A DNA stretch of 64,000 nucleotides from Poriferisodalis sp965215815 (GCF_965215815.1 NZ_CBDCEO010000013.1:1054001-1118000), one strand, 5' to 3'; shown: positions 43,697-53,319, counted from the stretch's first letter. The notes: generated by a model not told the origin, from the letters alone. Translations and numbers: made by a program.

Positions 43697-43953
43697 GGAC
43701 CGTGTCCTCCTGCCGCGACCAATACGGCTGTGTAGCCACGCTACGCAACCCAGAGCGGGATGTACAGCCGATATAGCCCTTCGGCGAGGTTCTCTGACGA
43801 CGACCTCGTGATGGGCCGTTGGATCGATGCCAACTCGCTTCACTTCAGACCGCCCGGCGATCACTCCCTTGTGAGAGCAGTGGACTACTAACGCCCTCGT
43901 CGCATCGCTGGCTGCGAGCCTTGGCCGACCGCGGAATTTCCTAGGATCATCGG

Positions 43954-44925
43954 ATGCCATCGCTGGCTGCTTACCTGGAATTGACGGACGCCCAAGCTCG
44001 CGCCCAATGGGGGCGCATCGACCGCCGCGTACCGAGGAAGAAGCAGGAGCCGTACACCTCCGTCGAAGTCATCCTGTGCTGTGCGCTATTCCGAATCGTC
44101 GATCCGCATCGATTTGGCGGGCGCAACATCGACCATGTACCGGATGAGATCACTCGCCTCGCGGATCTCTTCGTTCGGTCGCCCGCCTCCATCACCAGCA
44201 AGATGTTGAATCTCGACGGCTCACGCGCCAATGCCGCGGCCAACGAGGCGCTGTTCTTCGACGCGATGGCAGCAGATCCGGCGCATTTTTCGGCGTTGTA
44301 CGAGCGGGTCTTGATCGCAGCCCGCCACATGGGCATCACTCCCGAGCGACTGCCTGATTTTGTCGAACGCGACCCAGGTGGCGGCATCGTGCTCCTTGGA
44401 CAGGATCACCTGCCTCAACAACCGCTCGTCGAAGCTGTCGAACTGCTCGCGGCCAAGATTCGAGCGCGTCAACTCGCTGCCAGTGACGCCCAGACGGCCC
44501 GAATCGCAGAACAGACCATCCGGCTTGGGCAGCATCGGTTCGCAAAGGAAGTGCTTGCCAACTACAAACATCAATGCGGGTTTTGCAGTTTCGCCCCGCG
44601 TTCGTTACCTCGCAAGCGGCTACTCATCGCATCTCACATCAAGCCGTGGGCTGCCTGCAACGACGCCGAACGGCTCGATGCTTCGAATGGGATCGCTGCG
44701 TGTCCCATGCATGACGCAGCGTTTGACGCTGGCCTCATCACTATCAACGGAGGTCTGCGCGTCCATCGAGCGAGTCGATTGCAGCAGAGCGTCCGGGTCG
44801 ACCCCGGCGTCGATCACAACTTCGGACGAACCCTGCGAAGCACCCTGCGGGCACCGGAACGCGCAGCGCCCGAGTCCCTGTACCTCGACTGGCACCAGCA
44901 GCACGTATTCGCCGACGTTCTCTGA
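43954..44925 (+). CDS. HNH endonuclease
   Basis: 323 aa. The N-terminal 180 residues are helical and not recognised. The C-terminal domain (about 200-275) is an HNH nuclease with one zinc-knuckle Cys pair (CGFCSF), the first catalytic His and its neighbour in LLIASHIKPWA, and the second half NGIAACPMHDAAFDAGLI (DASNGI before it). This pattern fits HNH_2-type putative restriction enzymes. Convergent with the next gene (stops 35 bp apart), and divergent from the toxin-antitoxin pair across about 260 bp that hold no gene. Confidence 0.82.
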   Translation: MPSLAAYLELTDAQARAQWGRIDRRVPRKKQEPYTSVEVILCCALFRIVDPHRFGGRNIDHVPDEITRLADLFVRSPASITSKMLNLDGSRANAAANEALFFDAMAADPAHFSALYERVLIAARHMGITPERLPDFVERDPGGGIVLLGQDHLPQQPLVEAVELLAAKIRARQLAASDAQTARIAEQTIRLGQHRFAKEVLANYKHQCGFCSFAPRSLPRKRLLIASHIKPWAACNDAERLDASNGIAACPMHDAAFDAGLITINGGLRVHRASRLQQSVRVDPGVDHNFGRTLRSTLRAPERAAPESLYLDWHQQHVFADVL

Positions 44926-44960
44926 CCGCCGAGAACATCTCGCCCCATCCCTCCGACGCA

Positions 44961-45518
44961 TCACCACTCGTCTGCAGGCATCTCGTGTGGCAGCCACCTC
45001 GGCAGTCGATCATCGCCAGATACCCGCGCCGCGCGAGCGCCCCAAATAACCGCGTAGCCGGGTTCAACAGGTCCCAGGCGGTCCTCAATCTGGTCTTCCT
45101 CCTTGATCGTTCGACATACGACATAGTCACATTGGATTCCTCGCCGCGAGCGCTCGAACGCGAGCACCGCCAAGGCGCCAGAGTTCTCGGGATCTCGAAG
45201 TGGCGACGCAACACCGGAGAGATCGTGGAGCCGCGCCCGGCCTTGGGTGCCTTTACCAGACCCAAGACCGTGCCAAACGAGGACCCCGGCGCTGGTGTCC
45301 CCGAATGCACCCACCAGAGCCACGGGCGCTGTCTGGTCGTTTCCGCCGCGCAAGCGGAACTCCGGAGCGAGATCAAAGATCAAGTTGCGAGGTAGATGCA
45401 GGCCGTCGGATCTGCCATCGTCACCTCCCAATTCTGGGTAGGCCAGCCGCTTGGCGCAGATGATTCGAGCATCACGTATCGCCTTGGCGAGCCAATCAGT
45501 CGCATCAATTTCGTTCAT
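44961..45518 (-). CDS. hypothetical protein in the HNH/toxin-antitoxin patch
   Basis: 185 aa from ATG 45518. Mixed, well-structured composition: N-terminal helix NEIDATDWLAKAIRDAR, then RLAYPELGG, LHLPRNLIFDLAPEF, VALVGAFGDTSAGVLVWHGL, ALAVLAFERSRRG, YVVCRTIKEEDQIEDRLGPV and VEPGYAVIWGA. No membrane segment or signal peptide. I do not recognise the family. It is convergent with the HNH gene and could be its partner, but no motif proves this. The 120 bp between its start and the dcd stop contain no gene. Confidence 0.6.
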   Translation of the reverse strand: MNEIDATDWLAKAIRDARIICAKRLAYPELGGDDGRSDGLHLPRNLIFDLAPEFRLRGGNDQTAPVALVGAFGDTSAGVLVWHGLGSGKGTQGRARLHDLSGVASPLRDPENSGALAVLAFERSRRGIQCDYVVCRTIKEEDQIEDRLGPVEPGYAVIWGARAARVSGDDRLPRWLPHEMPADEW

Positions 45519-45639
45519 GCAACCTGGCATACCATGCCACTGGCGCGACCAGGACGAACGGAGGCGCAGCACCGCCGACGCGCCGACGATTGGGCGAGCA
45601 TCTTGGCCTTGTTGCCCAGCCGTGGGTGCCCGCCAACGC

Positions 45640-46218
45640 CTACAACAGGCGGCGGGAGCGGAAGTTCTCGTGGTAGCGGCTGGGTGTCGGGCCGCGTTGG
45701 CCCCGATACTTGGACCCCAGCAGCTCGGCGCCGTATGGGTGCTCGGCCGGTGTGGTCATCTCCATGAAGCTGATCTGGCAGATCTTCATGCTGGGGTACA
45801 GCGTGATCGGCAGGTTGGCCACGTTGGACAATTCGAGGGTCAGGTAGCCGTCCCATCCGGGATCGACGAATCCTGCTGTGGTGTGGATGAGCAGGCCGAG
45901 ACGCCCCAGCGACGACTTGCCTTCGATGCGCCCGACGAGGTCGTCTGGCACCGCCACCCGCTCAAGGGTGGAGCCCAGCGCGAACTCGCCGGGATGGAGG
46001 ATGAACGCGTCACCCGCGGCGACTTCGACCTCCTCGGTCAGGTCCGTCTGGTCCTCGATGACGTCGATGACCCGGCGAGTGTGATTGCGGAAGACCCGGA
46101 AGCTGGCATCCAGCCGTAGGTCCACCGATGAGGGCTGCACTGCTGCATCGCCCAGCGGTTCAATGACGATACGGCCGGTCTCCAAGGCTTCACGGATGCT
46201 CCGGTCCGACAGGATCAC
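45640..46218 (-). CDS. dcd: dCTP deaminase (probably also dUTPase)
   Basis: 192 aa from GTG 46218, chosen because AGAGGGAG lies 7 bp upstream. Start ILSDRSIREALETGRIVIEP, IQPSSVDLRL-like VQPSSVDLRLDASF, catalytic region GRIEGKSSLGRLGLLIHTTA, FVDPGWDGYLTLEL and the C-terminal KYRGQRGPTPSRYH. It deaminates dCTP; the mycobacterial enzyme of this type also cleaves dUTP directly to dUMP, and the same residues are visible here. Confidence 0.95.
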   Translation of the reverse strand: MILSDRSIREALETGRIVIEPLGDAAVQPSSVDLRLDASFRVFRNHTRRVIDVIEDQTDLTEEVEVAAGDAFILHPGEFALGSTLERVAVPDDLVGRIEGKSSLGRLGLLIHTTAGFVDPGWDGYLTLELSNVANLPITLYPSMKICQISFMEMTTPAEHPYGAELLGSKYRGQRGPTPSRYHENFRSRRLL

Positions 46219-46346
46219 CGCAGTCTCCCTCTGCCGCACGCTCCCGGCGCCACTCCTGGGGTGGGCCGACGGGCGACGATAGTGTCGCCAAGCCTTTCAG
46301 GACGCCCGTCAAGATGCCTGCACTGAATAGGCTCTGGCGTCGGTCC

Positions 46347-46417
46347 GCGGGTGTAGTTCAATGGCAGAACTTCAGCTTCCCAAGCTGATAACGGGGGTTC
46401 GATTCCCCTCACCCGCT
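46347..46417 (+). tRNA. tRNA-Gly (CCC anticodon)
   Basis: Cloverleaf of 71 nt. Acceptor GCGGGTG/CACCCGC, anticodon stem TCAGC/GCTGA, loop TTCCCAA (anticodon CCC), T arm GGGG-TTCGATT-CCCC. No encoded CCA. It faces the small membrane protein gene and dnaB on the other strand. Confidence 0.96.
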
Positions 46418-46420
46418 CAC

Positions 46421-46627
46421 TCACCCCCACAGGAGGGTCGCGAGCCCCCAGATGGCCGCGACAAGCCCCACGAGCGCGAGCGGCACGGCGCGTCGCGCGG
46501 GCGCTCGTACCAGCTCTCCCCCGTCGCCGGCACGCCGCGGCCGCGCCATGGCTGCCACGTTGCCGACGAACAGCGCGCCACCCAGCGCCAAGACCAGGTA
46601 CGGGATGAGATCTTCGCCAAGAAACAC
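46421..46627 (-). CDS. small membrane protein downstream of dnaB
   Basis: 68 aa from GTG 46627, 5 bp after the dnaB stop. Two hydrophobic helices (LIPYLVLALGGALFVGNVAA and ALVGLVAAIWGLATLLW) joined by a basic loop of about 20 residues. No family recognised. It ends 3 bp from the 3' end of the opposite-strand tRNA-Gly. Tight spacing supports cotranslation with dnaB. Confidence 0.65.
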   Translation of the reverse strand: MFLGEDLIPYLVLALGGALFVGNVAAMARPRRAGDGGELVRAPARRAVPLALVGLVAAIWGLATLLWG

Positions 46628-46632
46628 GGTGT

Positions 46633-47997
<1,365 letters not shown>

Positions 47998-48068
47998 CGC
48001 CAGTGACTCTCTCGCGCATTGCCTGGGGACCGACAGTCCCACTTCCGGTGGATATCTCGGCCCAAAGA

Positions 48069-48094
48069 TGTGGACAAACAGCCGCTTGTCCACA
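48069..48094. promoter_or_regulatory. two inverted DnaA boxes upstream of dnaB
   Basis: TGTGGACAA at 48069-48077 and TTGTCCACA at 48086-48094 form a perfect inverted pair with an 8-bp spacer. TTGTCCACA is the DnaA box consensus of Streptomyces and mycobacteria. They lie about 72-97 bp before the dnaB start, suitable for DnaA control of dnaB or for DnaA titration. Confidence 0.7.
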
Positions 48095-48117
48095 TGCCCT
48101 GCGCAGCCGATGAGATC

Positions 48118-48143
48118 ACACCCCCATCAAACAGATGGGGTGT
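48118..48143 (-). terminator. second hairpin after rplI
   Basis: ACACCCCCATC and GATGGGGTGT pair around a 5-nt loop with one bulged C. It is the second strong hairpin after the rplI stop. No T run follows on the minus strand. It probably ends the rpsF-ssb-rpsR-rplI transcript before dnaB. Confidence 0.5.
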
Positions 48144-48161
48144 CACACCAAAACTGGCGAA

Positions 48162-48177
48162 CCCCTCGTCGGAGGGG
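48162..48177 (-). terminator. first hairpin after rplI
   Basis: Perfect 6-bp stem CCCCTC/GAGGGG with a 4-nt loop, 16 bp after the rplI stop, followed on the minus strand by a short T-rich stretch (CAGTTTTGG). Likely terminator of the ribosomal protein operon. Confidence 0.6.
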
Positions 48178-48192
48178 CCAGCCGGCGCAGCG

Positions 48193-48642
48193 CTAGCTGA
48201 GCGCGACGACCTCGACGTTGAACGTGAACGCCACCTCGGGATGAAGCTGCGCCGAGACTTCGTGCGAACCCACGGTCCGGATCGGCGCAGGCAGCGTCAG
48301 CTTGCGCCGATCGATCTCGACGCCCGTACGGGTAGTCATCGCAACGGCAATTTCGCTGGTGGTGACCGATCCGTACAGGTGCGAACCCGATCCCGCCCGG
48401 GCAGCGATCGTCACACCGTCCGCGACGAGCTGCTGTGCGACACGCTCGGCCGTCTCGCGCTCGCGCAGGTCACGCACCGAGCGTGCCCGAGCCATGGCAG
48501 CAGCCTGGCTGACCGTGCCGTCTGTCGCTCGCAAGGCCAGCCCACGGGGTATCAGGTGATTCCGGGCGAACCCGTCGGCGACGTCGATGACAGAACCTGC
48601 GTTGCCGACACCGTCGACGTCGCTTCGCAGCACGACCTTCAT
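48193..48642 (-). CDS. rplI: 50S ribosomal protein L9
   Basis: 149 aa. N-terminal domain KVVLRSDVDGVGNAGSVIDV and DGFARNHLIPRGLALRAT, long connecting helix, then a C-terminal domain (GSGSHLYGSVTTSEIAVAM). Start overlaps the rpsR stop (ATGA). Usual length. Confidence 0.97.
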   Translation of the reverse strand: MKVVLRSDVDGVGNAGSVIDVADGFARNHLIPRGLALRATDGTVSQAAAMARARSVRDLRERETAERVAQQLVADGVTIAARAGSGSHLYGSVTTSEIAVAMTTRTGVEIDRRKLTLPAPIRTVGSHEVSAQLHPEVAFTFNVEVVALS

Positions 48643-49085
48643 GCTTGCTCTCCGTCAACCGCCACAGGCAGTTGTTCAACGACGACGTCGAGGAGCTCTT
48701 CAGCCCCGTTGTCGTTGTCTTTCTGCTCGTCGACCACAGGCCCATCTGCCCGGTCGGAGGGCGGCCGGCGGTCGTCGCCCTGGCGTGGACCGCGTCGCTT
48801 GTCACCGCGTCGCTGCGTCATCGGCCGGCGCGCGTACTCAATCAACGCCATCTCCCGAGCGGTCTTGATGGCACGCGCCACCTCGCTCTGCTGCTGGCGA
48901 TTGTTCCCAGATACTCGCTGGGCGCGGATCTTGGCTCGCTCCGAGATGAAAGACCGGAGCAGTTCGGCGTCCTTATAGTCGACATAGGTCGCACCAGACG
49001 TCGTGAGCGGGCTGATTTTTCGCCTCCGCGGACGATTGCGCAGATCCTTTGTGCGCGCTCGACCGGTTCGCTTGCGTGGTGGCAT
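48639..49085 (-). CDS. rpsR: 30S ribosomal protein S18 with long C-terminal extension
   Basis: 148 aa from ATG 49085, which shares a base with the ssb stop. The S18 core is clear: RKISPLTTSGATYVDYKDAE, LLRSFISERAKIRAQRVSGN, RQQQSEVARAIKTAREMALI. After the core, about 65 more residues follow: first basic (TQRRGDKRRGPRQGDDRR), then acidic (DEQKDNDNGAEELLDVVVEQ). S18 is normally 75-90 aa, so the tail is unusual. The frame is intact and ends in the standard overlap with rplI. Confidence 0.93.
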   Translation of the reverse strand: MPPRKRTGRARTKDLRNRPRRRKISPLTTSGATYVDYKDAELLRSFISERAKIRAQRVSGNNRQQQSEVARAIKTAREMALIEYARRPMTQRRGDKRRGPRQGDDRRPPSDRADGPVVDEQKDNDNGAEELLDVVVEQLPVAVDGEQA

Positions 49086-49552
49086 TAGAAGGGCTCCTCC
49101 TCTGGTGAGTGCTGCGGCGGGCTGTCGCCGGCCTCCCAAGCGGGGCCGCCCCCGCGACGTTCGCGGGTCCCGCCAGCTTCGCCCGCAGGTCCCCGTGGGG
49201 TTCGTGTGATTTCGGCAGTCGCCCAGCGCAGCGACGGTGCAATCTCGTCGGCGACGATCTCGACGACGCTGCGCTGCTCGCCGTCCGGTGTCTCCCAGCT
49301 GTGCTGCTCGAGCCGACCGGTGACGACCACGCGGTTGCCCTTGGCCAGCGACTCGCTGACGTTCTCGGCAAGTTCGGCCCAGCAGACGACGTTGAAGAAG
49401 CTGACTTGCTCCTCCCAGTCGTTGGTCTGGCGATTCATCCACCGCCGGTTCACGGCCATGCCGAGCACTGCCCGGGCGCGGCCGGTCTGGGTGAATCGAA
49501 GTTCGGGATCGCGGGTGAGATTACCCACCACGGTGATGGTGTTGTCAGCCAT
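49085..49552 (-). CDS. ssb: single-stranded DNA-binding protein
   Basis: 155 aa. OB-fold domain about 1-112 (ADNTITVVGNLTRDPELRFT, FFNVVCWAELAENVSESLAK, GNRVVVTGRLEQHSW) and a Gly/Pro-rich tail. The C-terminal tip ends PEEEPF, acidic with final Phe but not the exact DDIPF of most SSBs. Located between rpsF and rpsR as is standard. Confidence 0.95.
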   Translation of the reverse strand: MADNTITVVGNLTRDPELRFTQTGRARAVLGMAVNRRWMNRQTNDWEEQVSFFNVVCWAELAENVSESLAKGNRVVVTGRLEQHSWETPDGEQRSVVEIVADEIAPSLRWATAEITRTPRGPAGEAGGTRERRGGGPAWEAGDSPPQHSPEEEPF

Positions 49553-49563
49553 GACGCCTCCGC

Positions 49564-49899
49564 TTAGTGGCTGTTGGTCGACCCCGCGTCGATCAATCCG
49601 CGTCGCTGCGCTTCGTCGTCGGGGAGTCGAATGAGCTTGTGGCGGACGACTTCGTCCGCGATCCGCAGGTATCGCTCTACCGGGTCCATCGCTCCGGGCT
49701 CAGCCCGCAGTTCGATGACCGAGTAATAACCGCGTGTCTTGTGGTTGATCTCGTACGCAAAATCGCGCAGACCCCAGAAGTCGAACGAGGCAACCTCGCC
49801 GATCTCCGAAATCCGGCCTTGGACATCATCCATGGCCTTGCGGGCTTCAGCGTTTTCCAGGTCACCATCGCAGATGACCATTAGCTCGTATGCGCGCAA
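49564..49899 (-). CDS. rpsF: 30S ribosomal protein S6
   Basis: 111 aa with a TTG start at 49899: AGGAGG lies 10 bp upstream and the product then starts RAYELMVICDGDL as S6 should. Core marks: DFWGLRDFAYEINHKTRGYY, PGAMDPVERYLRIADEVVRH. First gene of the rpsF-ssb-rpsR-rplI operon. Confidence 0.94.
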   Translation of the reverse strand: MRAYELMVICDGDLENAEARKAMDDVQGRISEIGEVASFDFWGLRDFAYEINHKTRGYYSVIELRAEPGAMDPVERYLRIADEVVRHKLIRLPDDEAQRRGLIDAGSTNSH

Positions 49900-49960
49900 T
49901 TGGGGGCGACCTCCTGTGGACCCGCCGGGGCGGGGCCCCTTTCGGGGCAGGGACTGGTTG
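49900..49960 (-). promoter_or_regulatory. rpsF leader with strong hairpins
   Basis: On the minus strand the leader contains GCCCC-GAAA-GGGGC, a stable tetraloop hairpin, followed at once by CCCGCCCCGGCGGG, then AGGAGG and the TTG start. Bacterial rpsF leaders often carry an RNA element bound by the S6:S18 pair for feedback control; I cannot confirm the conserved bulge of that element here. Confidence 0.4.
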
Positions 49961-50171
49961 ATGCACCCACCTTGCGAGCCCGACCCCAATGAGCGGACTT
50001 GCGGCAAGCGTCACTGACGCCTGTGGCCGAACGGGCACGCAGTGCCCGTGGTGCTCTCGCAACGCTAGGCCCGGCGCCCGGCGATCGCACCTGCATTTTC
50101 TGTCGCGACTGTGACTTCGACCCGCTGCCCCTCATGCCGAGCGGCAGTCCCGCGGTGCCGCGAGACCACGT

Positions 50172-51908
50172 TCAGCCGGAGTCTTGCGGTGTCCCGGGCG
50201 GGTACTGCAAGAGATCCAGCACTGCCGCGAACAGCCGACTCGCCCGCGAAGCAGCGTCGACCGGGCCGCGTGGTGAGCTCAACGTGATGCGCACCGCAGC
50301 GGTGTAGTGAGAAGTCCACCCCACGAACCATGCATCGCCGGTTTCTGGTGAGATCCCCGCTCGGCCGAGCGCTGTGGCACCCGACGGCAGAGTGATCGTG
50401 TCCATGTCCGGACGCAGCTCGGAGACCGCGGCCGCCTCGAAGACGGTCGTGCGATTCATCAGCCAACGGTCGGTGTCGCGGTCTCGCAGCGATCGACTCG
50501 GTGCTGCGTCATCTGCCTCCAGCACGATCCGAGAGGGGCGTTCCTCCCCGCCGGTGGCGACAACGCTGAACGCTGCTGCAACCTGGGCGACGTCGGCAGC
50601 TTGCGCGACGACGTCGGAGGAGATGTTCGGAGCGATCCATGGACCCAGGGCGCTCGCGGCCGAGCCGAGGAGATCGCCGAGTGGCCGTGGGCGCAATCTG
50701 GACACAACATCGACGTCGTTCGCCGGCCCGGCGGCGACACTCACGAGCACGCGCACGTCACCGCTGCGGTCCAGCACGACGACGTCGGCGCCGGCTGCGG
50801 GACCGAGCTGATCGCGAACCGTCTCAACAGCGGCATGCTGGGCAGGCAGGTCAAGGCTGGTCGTGACATGCAGGCCGGCAGTGACGACCCGATGAATGCC
50901 GTACCGCTCGACCAGCTGCAAGTACGCCTCCCCTACCGCCGTCACGAGGCCGGCGTCGGCGACGAGCATCCGGACGTACCCGCCCGCCGCCTCCCCCAGT
51001 GCGTCGGAGCCAGCCGCTCGGACGTCGGACTCGACCGGCACCGATCGCCCTGCTGCCAGCTCATCGGAGGTGAGAACACCGTGCTCGTACATGGCCACCA
51101 GTACCCGGTCTCGACCGAGTCGGGTCGGTCGGTACGGGTCGTCGGGACGATCCGATGTCGCGTCGACACCCCAAGGAGCGTCAATGAGCGAAGCGATGTA
51201 GGCCGCTTGGGTCACCGTGAGATCGGACGCCGGGACGCCGTACCAAACAGTGGCGGCGGCATGCACGCCGTAGGCGCCGCGGCCCAGGTACACGACGTTG
51301 GCAAAGCGCTCAAGGATTTCTGGTCGGCTGAGCTGGCGGCCCAGCCGCAGCTCTGCCAACAACATGCGCGCCTCGGCGTCCGCGCCGGTGTCGTCGTCGT
51401 GGACGGTGTCGAGATACCTGCGCATGATCCCGTCACCGGAACGGGAACCGTCTCCGTCACCCGGAGCGTCCGGCTCATCCCAGACCCGCCGCAGGGAATC
51501 TGCGTATGACCTGGCATCGACGCCGTCGCGCTCCAAGAAGCTCGGGTCCAGCACCGCAACGATGGCGTCGACAAGTGCAGGTGCCATGTCCTCGAGGCCG
51601 AGCGAAGCGTGCGCGACGCTCGGGCCGATCTCGGCAATCGGCGTGCCGTAGCGGTCATACAGCACGCTCGGCACCACCTCGGTATGGGCAGGTGGCGACC
51701 GCAGGCTGTCGAACACTCGACTGCCGACACCCACCGCAATTGCCAGCGCCAATATCAGCCACAACAGCCGGCGCGCCCAGCGCTGAGGGGCCGGCGCCGC
51801 CCGGGCACTTCGGCCCGACCGGACCGGCTCACGGGCGGCTTCTACAGGGGCGCCCGAGGTCGGGGACCCCGATGAGGTGGGCGTGCCAGAAGGGCTGGGG
51901 CGGTCCAT
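50172..51908 (-). CDS. class A PBP homologue with both active sites degenerate
   Basis: 578 aa from ATG 51908. Cytoplasmic Pro/Ser-rich head, one membrane helix at about 43-66, GT51 domain about 85-250, and a shrunken transpeptidase domain about 345-560. In GT51 the catalytic Glu of the EDxxF motif is Leu120 (AVLDPSF), and the STIxQQ motif is gone (GIMRRYL), while the later part is well kept (LSRPEILERFANVVYLGRGA, GVPASDLTVTQAAYIASL). In the transpeptidase, the SxxK position reads GDLLG (411-415), the SxN region of about 100 residues is deleted, and KTGT reads RAGI at 516-519, just before a normal DAWFVGWT. Neighbours (DUF5318, rpsF-ssb-rpsR-rplI-dnaB) are those of mycobacterial ponA1, so this is probably its catalytically dead counterpart. 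Confidence 0.87.
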   Translation of the reverse strand: MDRPSPSGTPTSSGSPTSGAPVEAAREPVRSGRSARAAPAPQRWARRLLWLILALAIAVGVGSRVFDSLRSPPAHTEVVPSVLYDRYGTPIAEIGPSVAHASLGLEDMAPALVDAIVAVLDPSFLERDGVDARSYADSLRRVWDEPDAPGDGDGSRSGDGIMRRYLDTVHDDDTGADAEARMLLAELRLGRQLSRPEILERFANVVYLGRGAYGVHAAATVWYGVPASDLTVTQAAYIASLIDAPWGVDATSDRPDDPYRPTRLGRDRVLVAMYEHGVLTSDELAAGRSVPVESDVRAAGSDALGEAAGGYVRMLVADAGLVTAVGEAYLQLVERYGIHRVVTAGLHVTTSLDLPAQHAAVETVRDQLGPAAGADVVVLDRSGDVRVLVSVAAGPANDVDVVSRLRPRPLGDLLGSAASALGPWIAPNISSDVVAQAADVAQVAAAFSVVATGGEERPSRIVLEADDAAPSRSLRDRDTDRWLMNRTTVFEAAAVSELRPDMDTITLPSGATALGRAGISPETGDAWFVGWTSHYTAAVRITLSSPRGPVDAASRASRLFAAVLDLLQYPPGTPQDSG

Positions 51909-51990
51909 GTCGCTCGCGCGGCGCAGAGTACAGCGAACGTGCGGGCCAACATGGTTGCCAACATGGGCGCAGCCGATTTGTACCCTCACA

Positions 51991-53319
51991 GTGGTGGGAT
52001 CGAACCCGACCCGAGCACCCCGGTCGGGCACGCCAGCGCTGAGCGACGATGACCGGCGCGAGCTGTACGGGCGGATCGGTCCGCTTGCAGCGGCGTTCAC
52101 CCGCGCGGGGTACCGCTTCTTCCTCGTTGGCGGGCTTGTGCGCGACACGCTGCTCGGTCACGGGCTCACCGGCGACATCGACGTCACGACCGACGCGATT
52201 CCCGACCAGATCACCCAACTGGTCGCCGGCTGGGCGGACACGGTGTGGGAACAGGGAAAGGCATTCGGCACCATCGGTGCGCGCCGCAAAGACATCACAG
52301 TCGAGATCACCACGCATCGAGCCGAGTCCTACGACAGCGGTTCGCGCAAGCCCCACGTGCGCTTCTCCGACGACATCGCGACCGATCTGGGGCGGCGCGA
52401 TTTCACCGTCAACGCCATGGCCATCGAAGTGCCGGGCTGGACGTTGTACGACCCGTTCGGTGGATTGGCGGATCTGGCGAACGGTGTCCTGCGCACGCCG
52501 TCGGAGCCAGAGGGATTGTTCACCGATGATCCGCTGCGGATGCTGCGAGCTGCTCGATTCAGCGCGCAGCTCGCGCTCACCCCTACGCAGGAATTGGTCA
52601 CGGCAATTCGCCACATGCGTCCGCGCTTGGCCATCGTGTCGCGTGAGCGCATTGGGACAGAACTCACCAAGTTGCTGGAGCTGCCGCGGCCCTCCGCCGG
52701 AGTGAGATTCCTCGCCGACACGGGCCTGCTGGGCGACTTGCTGCCGCCGTGGCAGCAATCCGGCACTGCCGTTCCGGCTCCGGCGTTGGACGTCGTCGGC
52801 GACCTCGACGAGCGAGTCGAGATTCGCTGGGCGATTCTGCTGGGACTCGTCTGCGACGACGAAACCACCGCTGCTCGCTGCCTGTCTGCGCTTCGTATCA
52901 GGGGCGCGACAATCACCGGGGCCATCGCGATCGGGCGGGCTGCGCGTGCGCTCCAGACGGCCTCCGCTGATGCGACGGCGTCAGGTGTCGACGGATCCGA
53001 CAACTGGCGACCGGTTGCTCGTCGACTGGTCGCGGATCATGGCCCGCAGCTGGACGCCGCCACCGTCACCGCGACCGCTTGGGGCGGCTCGCTGAGCGAG
53101 ACGTTCGCCAGGTCGCTGGCGGAGGTCAAAGCAGCCGAAGGCGAAGCCCTCAGGCGTCTCCCCGTGGACGGCCACCGCGTCATGGAGGTGCTCGGGAAGT
53201 CGGGTCGCGTGGTGGGTGAAGCTCTGGCATGGCTGCGCAACCAGCAGATCGAATACGGCCCGTTGAGCTCCGAACGTGCCTGCGAGCTGCTCGCGGAGTG
53301 GGATCGGCGACGGCCGTAA
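51991..53319 (+). CDS. pcnA: CCA tRNA nucleotidyltransferase / poly(A) polymerase family
   Basis: 442 aa from GTG 51991; the true start is uncertain (frame is open to 51877, overlapping the PBP start on the other strand). Nucleotidyltransferase head: FFLVGGLVRDTLLGHGLTGD with catalytic DIDVTTD, FGTIGARRKDITVEITTHR, RRDFTVNAMAI, and the RNA-binding LFTDDPLRMLRAARFSAQ. The C-terminal helical part lacks an obvious HD motif. It adds or repairs the tRNA 3' CCA, needed here because none of the four tRNAs encodes CCA. Confidence 0.93.
   Translation: MVGSNPTRAPRSGTPALSDDDRRELYGRIGPLAAAFTRAGYRFFLVGGLVRDTLLGHGLTGDIDVTTDAIPDQITQLVAGWADTVWEQGKAFGTIGARRKDITVEITTHRAESYDSGSRKPHVRFSDDIATDLGRRDFTVNAMAIEVPGWTLYDPFGGLADLANGVLRTPSEPEGLFTDDPLRMLRAARFSAQLALTPTQELVTAIRHMRPRLAIVSRERIGTELTKLLELPRPSAGVRFLADTGLLGDLLPPWQQSGTAVPAPALDVVGDLDERVEIRWAILLGLVCDDETTAARCLSALRIRGATITGAIAIGRAARALQTASADATASGVDGSDNWRPVARRLVADHGPQLDAATVTATAWGGSLSETFARSLAEVKAAEGEALRRLPVDGHRVMEVLGKSGRVVGEALAWLRNQQIEYGPLSSERACELLAEWDRRRP

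Noticed and set aside
43697..43960. Longer start for the antitoxin gene
   Set aside because: The added 88 residues are basic shadow sequence and overlap the HNH gene start.
51960..52030. tRNA-like T-arm (GGATCGAACCC) at the pcnA start
   Set aside because: Stem has a mismatch, and no acceptor, D arm or anticodon arm can be built upstream on either strand.
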